NCBI RefSeq assembly: GCF_003473485.1
Contig: NC_053043.1
Coordinates: forward strand, 38,602,576-38,666,575
DNA from: Medicago truncatula
Lineage: Eukaryota; Streptophyta; Magnoliopsida; Fabales; Fabaceae
Length of the DNA: 64,000 nt
Direction: 5' to 3'
The notes beneath the pieces were generated by a model. That model was given only the letters and a program-made list of their open reading frames with translations, did no database searches and was not told the origin of the DNA. Within the stretch, counting starts at the first letter, position 1, and the number at the start of each line of letters is the position of its first letter. Shown here one piece after another: positions 22,544 through 34,800 of this stretch. Both the position numbers and the translations under genes were made by a program.

Positions 22544-25114
22544 ATGGAAGATGAATCAAAAATGTCTCAAGAACAAGAAGATCAATCAAGAAACAATTGT
22601 ATCAATGGTAGATCTATTACTAGGAGGCCAAGACAAAGAAAGGTACCTCAAAGAGGTCTTGGTGTAGCACAGCTTGAAAAAATTCTTGAAGAACAACACA
22701 TGAAAGATGGTGTTGTAATTTCACCATCACAAAATTCTACATCATCATCACAAAATTCTATTTCAGCTTATTTGCCTCCTCCAATTAAAAATTATAATCA
22801 CTCAAAAGATGGTACTATAATTTTACCATCACCAAATTCTGCATCATCATCTACATCACCATCATCCATATCAAACTTTTTACCTCTTCCAATTACCAAT
22901 TTTAATCTCATGAACCAAAATTCTTCTACAAAGCCTTTACCTTTACCATCATTAGATGAGTTTAGATCTTCAATTTCAATGCAACATTTTAATGGTAAAG
23001 CTCCTAGTACTGTTCCATTGCCTAATAGTGGTATGTTTGGGAATGTGCCTAAGTTATGGAACTCTCATGAGTTAGATTTTGAGAAGGAAAATTTTGGTGT
23101 TCAACATGGATTACCATTTCTACCAAGTTTTCCTTTTGAATCAAATCAAATTTGGCCTATGCCTAATTGGGTCCAAAGACCACCACAGTTTCATCATCAA
23201 CATTCTTCACAAGTGGTAACATACATTTTATTTAATTTATGGTTTTCATATGTTAATTTCTATGATTTGGTTTATATTTGGCATCATTTTGTGAATTTTG
23301 TATCTATGGAATATGAAAGATTTGATTTTGATACATGTAGGTGAGTAACAGCATATCAGGAACTTCATCAACACATGTGCCTCAACTGTCAATTGAGCCC
23401 CCTTCAAACCAAAACTGTAGTAGCAATGGTATGCCGATGAGGCCGGGGGAGAAGGTATATTTTTTACTTGCAAGATTTGCACTTAACCTAGTTCACAATC
23501 CATCTGCATAGTTCTGTTTGATCTGTATTTTAGTATATGTCAGAGGTTTTAGATCAAGGTCATGTCACAGTCCTTGATATTGCTTAAAATTGTGGTCAAG
23601 CACGGCAGGTGAAGCCATAATTGTGTTTACATTACAGCCAAAGAGACATCAAACACATTGACGTCACGGCCAAACTCGCGATTGCGTACCACATTTAAAA
23701 ACTTTGATGTGCATATCACTTTTTTATTATTTAATTGGAAGTTAGTTTTTAATTAGATTTGTTGCGGTCACAAATTACCGCAGTAAACACATCGGTGTAG
23801 AAAGCGAGTAGATTTTGTATTTTTTTTTCTTTCTACATTCTAAAATACCGAGCTTCAAATTCGGACTGTTGATCTTAATCGGTTGATCCAACAGCCACTG
23901 TGTGCTGACTGCGTATATGCAATGAATTTGTGACTGCGGCAAGTCCTATTGAATAACCGTGCTATTAATTTCCTCATTTATTATCTATATGACTATAATA
24001 TTTTGCTCGTTCGGTTAAAATGTTCACATCTTATCTTAATAACTCACGTTTTCAATGAATTCAGTGAAATCTTGATATAAAATATTTTTCTCATGATTTG
24101 CTTTTTGTAAGTTTATGAAATTTAGTAAAGGTGTTTTAAACTTTATGCAGATGATGATTGGCATGAAAAGGCCATACCCTTTCTCCATGGATTTTCCACA
24201 AGCCCCTGCATTGAATTATAGAATGCCTCACTCTGGTGAAATAAGTACAAATGCAAGAACTTCATATGATAGGGGAAGTGGATTTCATTTTGATGCTGGC
24301 AGTTCAACTTCCAGGTTATTTTCAGTTATAATAATTTAAGCACTTTCGCGAGGGAGTATATTGAAACAGTTGTCGTCTCACACCACGTGTATCTGATTTA
24401 TATGCAGAGAATCCCAATCTTGTTCAGCATCAAACTCTGATCCAAACTCAAAGAGAAGAGATAAAGGGATTAAGGATTTTGATGCAAGTTTTCTCACTTT
24501 GGCTCCACCTACTCCTACTTCATGTCAACCTTCAAAACCCCTAGCATTGAACAACCAAGAATCCCCTGAGGTTTGTGCAACACTCATTAGCTAAAATAGT
24601 TTTTTTTTTCCATTTCATCACTATGTTTTTAGGTAACAGTATATAGTAGGAACAGTTATATTATATGTTCTTGGATAAAAAAACATGCTTTCAAAATTAT
24701 TGGTGTGACAGTTATATTATTATATTTTTAGTAGGTAACAGTAGGATTAGTTCTATAATGTGTGCCTTGGAGGGGAAGGAATTAAGTGAAATGAGAGAAT
24801 ACTTATGAGTAATTTGATTGAGTCGGATAGCGGATTGGACCAACCCAAATCGATCTAATTTGATTGAGTCGGATAACGGGTTGGACCAATTTTTGCTAAT
24901 ATCATTATAGCTCATTCTTAACCTCTATTTTTTTTTTATGCTACAGGGAAATATAGAAGATCAATTCCATGCTCCACCAGGGTACAGATTCCACCAGCAA
25001 AGACAACATATGTACAACTTCATCCCACCAGCAGAGACACAAAATGGACAAACATCCAGAACTCAGAATGGTCATGAAATGGGAGATACTCTTGATCTCA
25101 ATTTGAAGCTATGA
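22544..25114 (+). CDS. SPEAR/TIE-type EAR-motif transcriptional repressor (SPL/NZZ family)
   Basis: Small plant family of adaptors with an N-terminal SPL motif and C-terminal EAR motif that recruit TOPLESS; TIE1-type members bind CIN-TCP factors and SPL/NZZ controls sporogenesis. Exons: 22544-23215, 23341-23454, 24151-24314, 24408-24570, 24947-25114. All introns are GT-AG and phases fit, giving 426 residues. Seen: a basic stretch then RGLGVAQLEKI (residues 37-47), the hallmark motif; low-complexity Ser/Pro/Asn regions; and the terminal EAR motif LDLNLKL as the last seven residues. Exon 1 carries an internal tandem duplication (KDGVVISPSQNS and KDGTIILPSPNS units, about 40 residues each). ATG 22544 is the first in-frame start; Met7 is an alternative. 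It is longer than the Arabidopsis members I know. SPL itself or a SPEAR/TIE paralogue cannot be decided. Confidence 0.85.
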
Positions 25115-26145
25115 AACTTGAATATTCATCTTTAATTTTTTATTTTATAAGTGATATATATTCCTAAATCTTCACATGTAGAGTTCTTAGTATGAAAAGG
25201 ACTATAAATCCTTGTCATGTGTGAAATAGGAGAACATGTGTTGATTTCTTTGTTTGAGTGTTTTTTTTTATATTAATAACTATGTACTTTGATGTGACCA
25301 AACTCTAAATTGTGTGCCATTGGGGCATATATCGCGTCCGCAGTTTAAATTCTCTACCGTTTGTAATAGTTTAAAATCGATTTTATTATTGTATAATTTG
25401 AGCCGTTCAATCTTAAATTAACGATATCGTGCGTAAATGTGTGATTCTCTTTCAAAATAAAATCTGGATCCGTGAATTTTCCTCATTCTTTTGCTGGATT
25501 TTGCAATCTGTGGTCTGAGTCAGGAACTGGAGTTTTGTAACAAACTTTTGCATGTGGGCTGTGGAGGAATCTGATTGTTCTATGTTATGTTTCTCTCTTT
25601 GTGTTCTGTGGGTCCCAAAATCTGATATCCATCATTATGGCTCTAAAATAATTAGCAGAAACTGTCATAAAAAATTGACAGAAAGAGTTGTAGGGCCCTT
25701 ACCATCCCCAATAGCACGTGTGTCAATAATGACCTGTTATAGTTATACTACTGGAGTCCAGTACTCACTCAGTCTCCGTTCCAACTAGTTTTTCTCCATT
25801 CCCTCATTCATGACCCTATAGATCGCCTGATCCCCAAGGATCTCACCAAAAACTCTATATACTCCCTCGGTCCTTCGCTCAACAAAAACTACGAGATCGA
25901 ATAAAATTGTTGAAGTAATAAATTTATCTATAATGTGTGTGGTTATTATCAAAATCTCTTATATATAAATTCATCCAATTTTTTTTTTTTTAAAAGAAAT
26001 TCTTCAATGTTATTTTTTATACTATATTCCAAAACAATTAGATAATATTAGTAAGGCTATGTTTGGAAAAAGAATAGTAAATGTGTCAAGAAATTTGTTG
26101 AGGTTTTATATTTAAGGACAAACAAATTTTTGTAAACAATATATT
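25115..26145. other. 3' flank and intergenic DNA
   Basis: Presumed 3' UTR of the SPEAR/TIE-like gene, then AT-rich DNA. The frame at 25552-25788 has no recognisable domain. Nothing else seen. Confidence 0.6.
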
Positions 26146-26760
26146 TTTTTTTGGTACATAGAGAAAACAAAAAAAAAAAAAAACGAAAAAGAAACTAGAC
26201 TACTGCCTTAAGAACTGCACTCTAGACGCATCAGCGAGAAGAAAATCTTCCAAGCCCCAGAGGGGGTCCTCCAAGCTGCACGAAGAAATATCGTGATTGG
26301 CACCATACTTAGCTAAAAAGTCCGCACACTCATTTGCCTCTCAAAGGGTGTGGGTAAGAAGCACATTCCAAGGGAGATTAAGGAGATCATTGATATTTCT
26401 AATGATAGTTGCATAAACATGCCAAGAGTTGAGAGGAGCTTGAATTAAGTTTATTATAACATGCAAGAAATCTGAGTAACAAATCACATTCTGGTGCCCT
26501 TTATCCCATAAAAACTTCAAACCATGCATGAATATCGCAAGAAGTTCTGCGTGCAAGTTGTTCGGAATACCAATAAATCCTGAGAATCCATAAAGCCATG
26601 TACCGTCTGAATTACGGAGAACACCTCCAAAGCCTGAGCGGCCAGGACTACCAAAACTGCTCCCATCAACATTGAGAATCGTAGCTTCCATACAGTAAAG
26701 GTGCCAAAAGGTCCAACGTTGTTGTGGGCGAGAGAGAACACTGCTACCCAATGACGTCAT
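26146..26760 (-). pseudogene. 3' end of an L1-type LINE with RNase H pseudogene
   Basis: The minus strand encodes the plant non-LTR retrotransposon RNase H domain: LNVDGSSFGSPGRSGFGGVLR (first catalytic Asp), then AELLAIFMHGLKF (catalytic Glu) and CYSDFLHVI (Asp). The frame is cut by TGA at 26341-26343. Beyond it the same frame continues with EANECADFLAKYGAN and ends at TAG 26200-26202, so the stop replaces the usual Arg codon of the conserved HTLREAN-like motif, probably a CGA to TGA change. A 3' UTR ending TGTACC plus A9 (plus strand T9, from 26146) marks the LINE tail. Everything upstream of the RNase H is missing: a 5'-truncated insertion. Confidence 0.88.
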
Positions 26761-27775
26761 ATATGATAAAAAAAAAAGATAAATTTATATCTATTTATAT
26801 TGTTAAGTGTTGTACAATTTTTTTAGAATACTTGGTGATCTTCTAACTTGATAAAAATAATATAAATTTTAAATTACTAAATTACATTTATAATATGAGT
26901 CAGGATCCTTTGACATGACGTGGTCAAGCTTTGCAAAAAAATAAACTAAATCAATCAAACTTGTTACGCTACTTGTTGTAACTTTTAAGCCCAACCATAT
27001 TTAGTTTAGAATTCTTTTTTCTTCGTTCAGGTTTGAATCTAAGATCTCTTAATTCAAACCAGTTAAGAGACAAATATTTTTTATCTCAACATGAACCAAC
27101 TCAAACTGCCGATGAATAAATTGGTTAGGGTTTGATCAATTTACCATGAGACAAAAATATTTTTTAAGATTCAAAATTAAAAAATGACATTATTTTCTAC
27201 AAAAATTTAAACGACTAAATTTCAACATTTGAACAAAATTAAAATACTTATAGATTTAACACATAAAAAAGTTCAACGACATCCGCAAAATATTGAATTC
27301 AAAATTTTATTTGAATGAGTTGGATTAGCGGATTAGAAATATTAAACTAGCTATCTTAACAAAACCACTTTAGATATTAAACCAGTTATCCGAACAAAAC
27401 GAAAACCCAAACCAAACCCTTCAGGTTGGGTATGATCATCGAGTTGATCGGATTGACCCGTATCCGTGAACACTCCTACTCTTGCATGACTAGAAAGAAG
27501 CCCCTATGCTTGTGGATCATGAGCCAAGTGGCTACACATCTATTGGTACGTAATAGAAATAAAAAGAAAGAATTATAACAAAAACATAAGTTGGCAGATT
27601 TGTAAGATCCTAATTGAATGGAAAAATGTCTTGGAATGTGGCATGTGCCACTTTTCCAAGTTAGTCAGTGACCCAACTGAAGATAATCTCAAATCTCAAT
27701 AGATGTCTATCAAAGGATGAGAGTATTTACTTATTAGCTTAGCTTAATGTTTTATAGTACAGAACCAAACATGGC
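26761..27775. other. Intergenic AT-rich DNA
   Basis: No gene or classified repeat recognised. Short purine-rich and A/T runs only. Confidence 0.55.
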
Positions 27776-28268
27776 CTATATATTTTCTCTACCTAATTCA
27801 CCTTCTTCTTTGATATTTTCTTCATTCCTTACCTCTTCTTTGGCTTGGAGGGATTTGATAAGGTCTTGTAGGCATTCTGTAGCATCAACATCCTTTGTTA
27901 GCTATTCTACAATTTCATACCTTATTGTATCCATTATCAACAACTTCTTCATTTTCATCTTCTTCTCGGTTCTGCAGGTTAATAGTGCAATCAATGTCCT
28001 CTATCACAAGTATAGAACGGTTGGACATGCCAAGAATAAGTTTCCTCGAGCTCTTATTATTTTCCTACACAGGTGAGAGATCCAAAGGGAAAAGCATCTT
28101 GAAATTCTTCAACGACTATGGTGAATTGCGCTGAGAATTAGCGACAAAGATGGTGAAGTCCGATTGAACAAAGTTTAGGAGCTCATGGGGAATGAGTTCA
28201 TTCGTGATGGTTTACATTAGCACAATTGAGGCTACTGCAGATAAAAGTGGCTTGATGCTATCAAACAT
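27776..28268 (-). pseudogene. BCS1-like AAA-ATPase pseudogene, internally deleted
   Basis: Pieces of a plant BCS1/AATP1-like AAA-ATPase appear in the correct order on the minus strand. ATG 28268 opens a hydrophobic N-terminal segment followed by an in-frame TAA, then NELIPHELLNF. After a frame change comes QFTIVVEEFQ, and after another break RKLILGMSNRSILVIEDIDC with an intact Walker B. The C-terminal helix (KDVDATECLQDLIKSLQ) follows after a further stop and ends at TAG 27776-27778. The Walker A segment and most of the post-Walker B AAA core are absent, as is about three quarters of the usual 450-500 residue protein. At least two stops, two frame changes and two deletions make a functional product very unlikely. 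Confidence 0.88.
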
Positions 28269-29106
28269 TGTTGAGATCATTGTCGTTGATGAAGATCAGA
28301 CGATTGAAATTCGATCTAATTGCTTAGATCAGATGACTGCTATGGACCGGAAAAATTATTTAACGCCGTCAATTCAAATCCTATAGAAAGATATGAAAGA
28401 AAGTATTCAAAAATATAATTTTGTTGAGTTCTTGCATGAGATCATGATTTCAAGATGCTTTTCTTTCTATTGTAATGACGTCTCTTTCTCTTACTCTAAG
28501 TTTGTTTGCACTAAGTTCATATCAGATTTTAACTCTTCATCTCTATCAAATTTGTAGATCTTTCTCCAAAATATTATCAAAGAGGTTAAAATCATTCTAA
28601 TGTCATCTCCTTGTTCTTCCACAGTTCCACTCCTCACACTAAACCCTATTTATCTGTTTTTAATAAATTTTGAAGTAGAAAACCTACCCCTCCTCTATTT
28701 TTTGGGTTCAAAATTATACTACTAAAAAACTAGCTTAGGTCTTCCTTCCAAAAAAATTAGCTTAGGTCTCTTCTTTTATTGGCGATCATTTAGGTCTTTT
28801 TTTTTAGGGAAGTTAGATCATTTTCTATTTCCTAACTAATCTTCTTAACATTTCAACACATTATTGGCGTGGCACTTTTGAATAGAGTCAATACCGAGGA
28901 AAGGGTTCTTATTAACACGCCTCTTAATTTGTTTTTTTCCTTTAGTAATAAAGTTTTTTTATATACTAAAATTTTCCTTAATAATAATTATTTTTGTTAT
29001 TTATAAAAACTTTCCCTTAGCATGATGTTTTTTGTACCTAGAAACTTCGCTACTTGACTCTTTAAATATGCTTTAACAATATTGTTTGTTCATCTTCCAA
29101 GAAAAC
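28269..29106. other. Intergenic DNA upstream of the defensin-like gene
   Basis: No gene seen. About 28605-28880 is duplicated at 31308-31515 (separate entry). The frame at 28192-28386 is antisense to the AAA-ATPase pseudogene. Confidence 0.55.
28605..28880 (+). repeat. Direct duplicate of 31308-31515
   Basis: Shares CCACTCCTCACACTAAA, TAGAAAACCTAC, TTTTTTGGGTTCAAA-like, CATTTTCTATTTCCTAAC and TAATCTTCT in the same order with the segment 2.7 kb downstream. The two copies bracket the defensin-like gene. Confidence 0.7.
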
Positions 29107-29518
29107 ATGGCTACATGCATTGATCGTGTACTTTTTTTCATTGCAATCTTATGCATTGCTTCGATTTTTGACTCCAGGTAACAAATTTAATAGTTTGATA
29201 TAGATCATTTCAGTTTTACCTTTGGGTTTATATATATTTTGAGAAAATATGAATTTTATTCTTGAATGTTTTAACAATTCCATTTTTTAAAAAGTGATCA
29301 AATTTTGGATGGGTTAATCATATTCAAAACTTCTTATAACCCTCTCTAATCTATTGATTGTAGGTGGAGCAACAAATGAAGACAAATTCACTCACAAGCT
29401 TGTGCATTGTTTTGGTGGCACGACGTGTCCAACTGGTTGCATACTGAAGTGTGCAGGTCTAGGTCTAGGTCAACCAGGCCATTGTCAAGGAGACCAATGT
29501 TGTTGTGCTGCAATATAA
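29107..29518 (+). CDS. Secreted cysteine-rich (defensin-like) peptide gene, frame conflict at the intron
   Basis: Exon 1 (29107-29177) encodes a classic signal peptide (MATCIDRVLFFIAILCIASI). It ends at a consensus donor (CAG/gtaac). Exon 2 (from 29364 after TTGTAG) encodes about 50 residues with eight cysteines, including CPTGCILKC and a terminal QCCC, and stops at TAA 29516-29518. Signal peptide and Cys-rich exon separated by one intron is the standard plan of plant DEFL/LCR and nodule NCR genes. However, exon 1 ends in phase 2 whereas the cysteine-rich frame needs phase 1. Direct splicing would hit TGA six codons after the junction. Either a one-base indel has broken the gene or an unseen splice site is used. 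The cysteine spacing is not one I can assign to a named subgroup. Confidence 0.65.
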
Positions 29519-31811
29519 CACTATAGTTTATGTACACACTATTTTTATGGCTTCCATCAATAAAACTTAGAAATAAATAGTAATTGAAAACCGTATCATT
29601 ATTGGTGTTCAATTATATGCATGAACAATCATGTATCAATTAATATATCACTGCTACTTTGAGAAATCTGCATGCGTGTGATTGTGTTTGTTGTATGCTA
29701 AGGGTTTATAATTCGACTTTATCATCACGTAGGTCGAAAAATTATTTTATGAATTATGAATTGTAGGGATGGATCAAAGAATTTTGATTAATGGAGACGA
29801 AATTATATACTATAAATGTTTTTGTATAAAAGATATTATTGACATGTTATAATCAAAATATTGTTAAGTCGCAAATAGACAATTCAATTGAGGAGGTGAG
29901 TGACAATGAAAGAGTTCTAACTAGAATATTTGAGACTCAAACTTTGAAGACAAACACAATCTACTAAGTTGTTAAATATGTTATTCGTAAAAAACATGTT
30001 TAAACTAAAATTTAGAGATTACAATATATATATGGCATATAAAGTGAGAATGCATTATGTAACGACCAGAATAAGAACAACGACATGTTCTTCGATCTCG
30101 TTTTATTTGGTTTGAAAGTGCGACGGCCAGAACAAAGGAGGTGAGGTGGTCAGCGATGTTCTCTGATCCCGTTTTCACGATATTCCTCCTCTTTGATTTG
30201 TTTTTGTTCAGTTGCAGATTTTTTTCCCCTGAACTTAAAAAAATAAAATATCAATCAATAAAATAGACAAAAATTGCAGACGGTCTTTAACATTCAAAGT
30301 ATAATTGCTCTATCTATCTTTATATTTTGAATTTGTTTTATGAAAATTTTCTTCATTTATCACTATAAAAAAATTCTCTCTCTATATATGATCAAACAAT
30401 CATTTCACTATTTATCTCACATATGTCATGAGCAAAATTGCAACTAACTTCAAAAGTAAGTATTTAAGTATATCATTGAATACTCAACATGCATATTTTT
30501 CCCGCCAATATTTTTGAAAGATCTCTAAAATAGTGGAGGCAATACTTAATTCTTTGTGGAGGGAAAACTAATTTCTTCAACAATTACTACCAAACAAGAG
30601 TTTGTGTTTGGGGGCAGCTGCCTCCAATGTACACCACTTGAATCCGTCCCTATGAATATGAGGTTATGTGTCTAGAGTTAGAGGTCACTTGGTTGAGAAT
30701 TTATCTCTTCAACCTTGAGGAACTCAGTTGAAGACTTGGACACCGAGACTCATGAAGGGGTCTATAAACATGACTCATAGACTCAACTTGTAAGAATGTA
30801 TAAAAATAAAAAGGAATGACTTTAAAAAATCTTGTAAATGACACATATATATAATAGAACACTGATCCACAATAAAATAAGTTATGTAGTAAAGTATCTG
30901 ATTAAGATAACGCTATAAGAATAACCATACTTCACTCATTTTTTTTGATTTATTTCCAAGAGTCTAACATATTTAAAAGGTGTTGCGGTTTCGAACATGT
31001 GTTTCAACATATTATTATTATTATTTTTTTTTTGAAATAACATATTACATATTCTTAAAATCATCGTGACACCTATCAATCATCAACATTAATAGTACAA
31101 TATTCTTATTTACTTGATTTAACTATCAATTGCATAGAGAGAAAACAAAACTTGGTGTTGTATTCATTGATATATGCAAGGTTCAAAGGTGATAATGTAG
31201 AAATATAAAATAAAAATAAAAATTGCAAGAGAATGAAGTGTTGGGAGAAAATGTTACCATCGATCAAATTTTGTTGATGTGTTTTGATTTCTTTAGTTGC
31301 TTCTCTTTTTCTTCTTCTTCCACTCCTCACACTAAAACCTAATATTTTGAACTAGAAAACCTACTACTCCTTTGTTTTTTGGTTCAAATTTATACTAAAA
31401 AAGATTTGCTTAGCTCTCTTTTTTTTTACTGGTGATCAGTTAGGTCATTTTCTATTTCCTAACTAATCTTCTGAACATTTGCATCACATCTTTAGCGTGG
31501 CTCTATTCAATAAACACTTTAGTCCCATTTTTTTATAATCAAAAGTTTAAGCACCTTATTTTGATTGACATCTAAAAGTGTTAAAAAACAATTTAATGGA
31601 ATCCAAAAGATGCAATCACAAGTTTCTCAATGATGAGATTCAAAACACAGAATCACATACATATACCATCACAATAATTATTTTTCATAATTACCCTCAC
31701 AATGTGTTAAATGATTCAAAACTGTACCCACACAACCGTTCTCAATCTCCAATATACCCTCAAGAAGGAAAAGAGACATACAAAACATTATATAAAACAA
31801 CATCATTTGAT
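29519..31811. other. Intergenic AT-rich DNA
   Basis: No gene recognised. The segment 31308-31515 is the second copy of the duplication at 28605. Frames at 31106-31330 and 31578-31817 are short and domain-free. Confidence 0.6.
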
Positions 31812-34800
31812 CTATGACCAACCAAATTGATAATCAAGAACATAGACCAATGCCAGGGAGAAAGGATAAAGTAGGATAGCCGTTATAGATGTCCATAGAG
31901 GGAAAACTGTGCGGAAACTGGCAAAGGCGCCCATGACAATGCAAACAATGAGAATAACCAAAACTTCTGAAGAGAAGTCCCATGTTAATCCCCTCACATA
32001 TACGAGTGCTAAGAAGACCGATAGACATAGCACATTGTTCATTGTTACTGCACCATATATCTGCAAAAAACAAAAAACAAAAGAAAGACATCATTTGTTA
32101 AATTCATGTCATACATGATACTAAATTCACGTGTATTAATGACAAAAAAGACAATTAAACAAGAAAACAAACCTCAGAAAATGTTAACGACGCAGTTTGC
32201 CTCTTATCACGACTAGCAAAAATTATTGCTGATACTGCTTCACTTGAATTGGTTGCTAGAGGTAGAAAAATGAAGGAAATGAAGAAAGCTGGAATACTTG
32301 TAGCATCAGAAAAGTTATCGACCACATCAACCAAAGGATCGGCAAATGCAGCAGCGATAAGAGAACCCAGTAAAAGGAACAGTCCTGCTTTGATGGAAAT
32401 CCATCTAGCATTCTCCACACCTTCAGCACCTTCATCACTCTGACCCCCCACATCCAGAAGATCATGTTCCCTCTTTGTTTCCTGTAACAAAATAACTGTA
32501 AGACTTGGTGTACCAAAAAGATGAGTTTATACCACAGAAGTCTAGCAAAGTGGTTGGTGCGTAGAGTGCGCGAGTGATGTAAACGCCAAAGTACTGAGCT
32601 TCAATTCCTACTTATGAAAAAAAGGACAAGCTTATGAAGCTGAGGAAAGCACAACTTACCGTGTGAAAATCACTTAAAAACTTCACAGTGTGTGGACCAG
32701 CATCACCAGATGCAACCCGAGAACGCTGGGTCGCTAGAAGCCATCTACAGACTCCATTAACAAACTCTCCTTCGTCAATAAGTTGATTACGAGAAGTATC
32801 AAAATCTGCCATTATTTTTGTCACAGCGTCATCGTGGTCAAGGTCAATCTCCTCAAACTGAATTCCAACAACCAGTGCTCTCATTTCACCATGAGTAAGA
32901 TGTCCATCTTTATTTTCATCAATTGTTGTAAACAACCTGTATATGCATATAAGAAGTCAGCAGCAACTAAAAGCATGGGAATACAAAAAGCAACAAACTT
33001 CTTCCATCAATTAAATGTAAATAAGGTGTATATGCGATTAAGTCGGCGGAAGCTAAAGGCACGGGAGTACGAAAAACAACAAACTTCTTTAAAACAAACA
33101 CGTCTTAATTCTTAAGTCAAAGCACAAAGGAGAGAAAGCCTTACTTTTTAATAACTTCTTTATCGGGTTGGCCATCATCTTTCAGAAGCCTTCCCAATGA
33201 ACGCATCTTCAAATGTCTCAAAAGTCCCACAATAACATGTTTGTGTTTAATATATTCCAATTTCCTTCTTTGTATCCAGGGCTGGAAAATCTGCACCATT
33301 TTTTCATTTTACTCGGTTACTAAATGTTTCAGAAAAAAAATAACAGTAGACAAATATTCATCCAGTGACCAGTATCTAGTTATTGAGAGTGCCAACTATA
33401 GAGTAAAATAAGTAATGTTTACCATCGGTGTTAAAAAAAATGGCACATGAAACACAAGCACACCACAAAAAAGGAAATTACCTGGTAAAGGCAATAAGAG
33501 ATCAATAAACAGACAGAGACAACAAAACCAATCAAAACAGCCAAGTGCCTTCCAGAATTTGAATGGAGTATTTGTGGTAATTGGACAATCAGAAATGGAA
33601 TGACAGATATAATCATAATCCTTGCAGCGTAGCTTGTCCAAATATCAGTACTAACACCAGAACCTGCAGGAGATTTTAGTAGAACTACGGATCAAAATGG
33701 ATCGAACACTCCAGGCATGTACGGAACGGAAGACATCATAGTTTAAAACAAATTATAAACTACTAAGAAAAATGCAAATCACAGTATAGAGTCAACCATC
33801 ACTCTTTATAGACTTTCAATCCTTTATATTGTAAAAAATTGCGGTCAAATACGTCTTATGCAACCGCAACCGCAATCGCGGAAACATAGAAAACCACGTC
33901 GAAGAGTGATTGCAGTTGTTAATAAGTTAAATACATCCAAATATCACTTCTTGTATGAGATGTTATTTAAAAAACACTTCATTTGCTTTTACAACAAATG
34001 GCTTTTAAGCTTTTGGGATACTTGGTTCGTAACATGATACCAGAAATAGCCTAGAGTTTCATAACATCTCAAAGAACAATCCAGTTAACAAATAATCACC
34101 CAGCATAAAAATAGTAAAAGATAAAATATAGTAAATGTTTCAGAAGACACTCCAGAACAAAGTTGATTACTTGGATAATCAGAAGAGGAGAAAAGAAAAC
34201 ACTATAATCTGAAGGCTAGGGTAGAAATAAGTTTGCTGCAGTACCTCAAAAAAATTAGGAGTGAATGAACAATATGAAATGACATACCAGTTAAATGGAA
34301 TCCCCTAGTGTCTGTTGAATCTAGTGCAATTGAATCCTCAATGTCACACTTGCCTACAATTACACAAGTCCCCCATATTATAGTCAGAAGCAGCACTGTT
34401 GATCCAGCTAGCAGTCCCATTCCAACAGATACCTGACTTTGAGCAACTTCTGTACTTCCTGAAAGCCCAGACACTAGACACAACAAGAAACACAAATTAG
34501 GTATAAAAAATAAACAAACAAACACACACACAAGCACTAAATGAGCACAAATCCTCATAGATGAGATGAGAGCTACATAGCATCGACACTATAGATCGAA
34601 AATGTGTCAAATGTCAGACATGGGTCGGTCTCTAGCATGATATGGGCAGATGTGGTTACAATAAATACTTCTATTCTTTCAAATTATTATTGGTGTCTAT
34701 TGTCAGTGTTGTATTTGGTATTCGTTTTTGTGTCGGTGTTACATAGGATGAGAGACTAAAAGATTAGACATAGAAAAAGAATTCAAAGCAAATATTATGT

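Noticed and set aside
27747..28134. Two overlapping plus-strand frames of 109 and 79 codons
   Set aside because: They are the reverse of the BCS1-like AAA-ATPase pseudogene, whose Walker B reads clearly on the minus strand.
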